IMG/VR virus record: IMGVR_UViG_3300043446_001392
Coordinates: 1 to 25,351 of that record
Strand: one strand, 5' to 3'
Length of the DNA: 25,351 bases
Source of the DNA: a virus
Shown here: positions 23,449 to 25,351 of the stretch, piece by piece
How positions within the stretch are numbered: the stretch's first letter is position 1
How the letters are laid out: each line of letters starts with the position of its first letter
Program-made: the position numbers and the translations under genes
The notes under the pieces: generated by a model
Seen by the model: the letters and a program-made list of their open reading frames with translations, nothing else
The model's database searches: none
What the model was told of the DNA's origin: nothing

Positions 23449-25351
23449 ATGGCATTAACACGGAAAAAAAGAAAACGGACGGCGCGTGAAATTTATGAGG
23501 AAATATTCATTGAATTTCAAAAACAAAAAAAACAGTTAATACAGGAAACAACGAATGAATTTTTGGCAACCGCGCAAAATGTGCAGGCGGAAATATTTGA
23601 TGTTGCGAATTCATTAGTTGCAACGTTGGGTACGCAAAACGGGCGTATTGCACAAACGGCGGATAATTTGGCGGTGTTGGACAATATCGGAAATCAATTG
23701 TGGGACACATTGGTAAAATCACAATATGAACGTTCCGTTGTTAAATATATTCAGGGAATGCAACGTCAAAAAATATTGATTGACGGATACATGGACAAAT
23801 CATTTCCGGGATGGTCAACATCGGAATTCGCCGACAATATTTATGAAATGTCAAAAAAAGAGGCGGCATATTTATTGTCCGTTTCAACGGTTCGCACACA
23901 ATGGTTGCGCGGTTATGAAAAAATTATTCAGGATGCAATAACGCAGGCAAAACCATTTACAACAACCGTTCGTGAAATACGACGTTACGGTTTGGGTGAT
24001 GCGGCATCAACAAAAGAAAATCCGCCGGGCGAAAATATACGCGGTCGCGTACCGCCAATGGCTGACGGTAAATTACTGAAATACTCAAAACAAATTGCGT
24101 ATGATTCAATGGCAATTTCCGACCGCACATACACGGATTCAATTATTAAATTGACTGAATTTTATTTTTATGCGGGCGGCGAATTGGAAACATCGCGACC
24201 ATTTTGCATTGAACGCAACGACAAATATTTTCATGAAAAGGAAATTGAAAAATGGGCGGAATTGGATTGGCAGGGTAAAACCGAAAACACAAATAAAGTT
24301 ACAATATTCCGTTTTGCGGGCGGTTACAATTGCCGTCACACATTTATTCCGGCATCGGTTGATGTTGTGCCGCCGGATGTTTTGGAACGAAATAAAAGCA
24401 ATGGAAATTATGTTCCAAAGGGAAAATTACCCGAACCGGAAAAACCAAAACAACCCGAACCCGTTGTTCAACCAACGCCCGAACCCGCACCCGAACCCGC
24501 ACCCGCGCCCGAACCGCAACCATTGATAAAACCAACGCCAATTGAAAATCCGAAATTTGATTATGGTTCGGATGAAATCAAAAAATATTTTGATTCAATT
24601 GCAAGTAATGAGGTTGTACGATTTGATGGATTGCAACACATGGGCGCGCGTGAGGTTGCCGATTACATGACATCAACATATTCATCGTATCGTGCATTTG
24701 AAAGCGGGGATTCAATGCAGGGTTATCGTATGGAAATAATGAACCCGTTGGGAAATAATATTAAAAAATTAAAATTAACACGAACGGAATTATACATTGA
24801 TTGGGAAAAATCGGATGCGCAAAATAAATTGGTGTATTTGCCCGCAAAGGATTTGATAACCGATTTGAATAAACGAATTGAAATTGAGGCGGGCGCGGAG
24901 GTGTATTATGAACGTGTGCGCAGGTATGAACAGGCGGTAACATCGTTTTATCATGTTGGCGAATATTTACAAAATCAACCAATACTTGAAAGTACATTGG
25001 TTAAACGGATTGTTGATAATAAATTAGTTGAGGATAAAGGAATAAAAGTTACGACCGAATGGAAATATACAAACGACCCGACGTTTGGAAAAATTAAAAA
25101 TCGTAGTGAAAAGGGTTCATTTTTAGGTGGCAAATCGGAAATGCACGGTTCAATTCAAAAGGATATTGCATTAAATAAATATGTTCTCGAAATTCCTGAA
25201 ATGGTTGACATGTTCAAATACGAGGATGAAATGCAATTCATTGAACAAATAACCGGAACAATGGCGCATGAATTTGGACATTACATTGATTTTCATTTTG
25301 GCATGCATAAAGTCGAATCGAATTTTTTACCAACGGCATTGTTCAATGGAA
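23449..25351 (+). CDS. MuF-like head protein fused to a metallopeptidase-like domain (3' partial)
   Basis: The frame is open from ATG 23449 to the window end (634 aa seen). Residues ~1-315 look like a phage MuF/minor head protein: helical start, then SRPFCIERNDKYF (Cys 253), WAELDWQG and GGYNCRHTFIPAS (Cys 295), the usual C-terminal MuF signature. A Pro-rich linker of PEP/PAPEP repeats follows (~328-358). Beyond it is a ~250-residue module ending in TMAHEFGHYIDFHFG, a HExxH zinc-protease motif at 607-611. Such MuF fusions are known for phage effectors carried in the virion. Sequence after the motif, including a possible third zinc ligand, is beyond the window. AG dinucleotides are commoner here than in the portal. 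Confidence 0.85.
   Translation, partial: MALTRKKRKRTAREIYEEIFIEFQKQKKQLIQETTNEFLATAQNVQAEIFDVANSLVATLGTQNGRIAQTADNLAVLDNIGNQLWDTLVKSQYERSVVKYIQGMQRQKILIDGYMDKSFPGWSTSEFADNIYEMSKKEAAYLLSVSTVRTQWLRGYEKIIQDAITQAKPFTTTVREIRRYGLGDAASTKENPPGENIRGRVPPMADGKLLKYSKQIAYDSMAISDRTYTDSIIKLTEFYFYAGGELETSRPFCIERNDKYFHEKEIEKWAELDWQGKTENTNKVTIFRFAGGYNCRHTFIPASVDVVPPDVLERNKSNGNYVPKGKLPEPEKPKQPEPVVQPTPEPAPEPAPAPEPQPLIKPTPIENPKFDYGSDEIKKYFDSIASNEVVRFDGLQHMGAREVADYMTSTYSSYRAFESGDSMQGYRMEIMNPLGNNIKKLKLTRTELYIDWEKSDAQNKLVYLPAKDLITDLNKRIEIEAGAEVYYERVRRYEQAVTSFYHVGEYLQNQPILESTLVKRIVDNKLVEDKGIKVTTEWKYTNDPTFGKIKNRSEKGSFLGGKSEMHGSIQKDIALNKYVLEIPEMVDMFKYEDEMQFIEQITGTMAHEFGHYIDFHFGMHKVESNFLPTALFNG
24478..24513 (+). repeat. 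12-bp tandem repeat encoding the Pro-rich linker
   Basis: CCCGAACCCGCA is repeated twice and then degenerates (CCCGCGCCCGAA), encoding alternating PEPA units. This is a typical flexible rigid-rod linker between the MuF and metallopeptidase-like domains and is prone to length change by slippage. Confidence 0.7.

Noticed and set aside
24170-24526. 118-aa + strand ORF ending in Asn/Pro/His repeats
   Set aside because: It is an out-of-frame reading of the MuF gene and its Pro-rich linker repeat.
1-25351. CRISPR array, insertion sequence or transposase
   Set aside because: No regularly spaced direct repeats of suitable length, terminal inverted repeats or transposase-like proteins were seen.

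Overview
The window is 25 kb of what appears to be a tailed double-stranded DNA phage (Caudoviricetes), probably with a long non-contractile tail. A Bacteroidota host is likely. All recognisable genes lie on the + strand, are tightly packed and often overlap by ATGA. Starts lack Shine-Dalgarno sequences and sit in A-rich leaders (for example AAAATAAT before ATG), which is typical of Bacteroidota. No gene-free stretch exceeds 300 bases; the longest gaps are about 150 bases.

Layout. (1) 1-2800: end of a DUF932-like protein with a terminator, three small unknown genes, a ParB-like protein with a strong terminator, and a RuvC-like resolvase. (2) 2819-4888: terminase small subunit, a Cys-rich mini-protein and terminase large subunit. 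(3) 4885-7108: small unknown proteins, two of them membrane-anchored. (4) 7110-16677: a probable tail-assembly chaperone with an A_AAA_AAG -1 frameshift site, a 1293-aa tape measure protein, two large tail proteins (679 and 682 aa) and an abundant-looking 188-aa structural protein. (5) 16681-16828: a hairpin and a tRNA-like element with no normal anticodon arm. (6) 16829-21344: a decoration cassette with a three-domain glycosyltransferase, a SAM methyltransferase, an unknown protein and a second glycosyltransferase. (7) 21319-25351: a small basic ORF, the portal protein, and a MuF-type head protein fused through a Pro-rich linker to a HEFGH metallopeptidase-like domain, cut by the window end.

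Working together, terminase, portal and MuF protein package DNA. The frameshifted chaperone and tape measure protein build the tail, and the large tail proteins probably recognise the host. The glycosyltransferase/methyltransferase cassette probably decorates virion proteins or alters host glycans.

The strongest non-gene signal is near-absence of the dinucleotide AG/CT. By hand count, bases 1-1200 hold 7 AG and 2 CT. This shapes all codon use: TTG/TTA Leu, CGN Arg, TCN Ser, AAA/GAA/CAA, and no TAG among the complete genes listed. The depletion is relaxed inside the tape measure gene and in the MuF/metallopeptidase gene.
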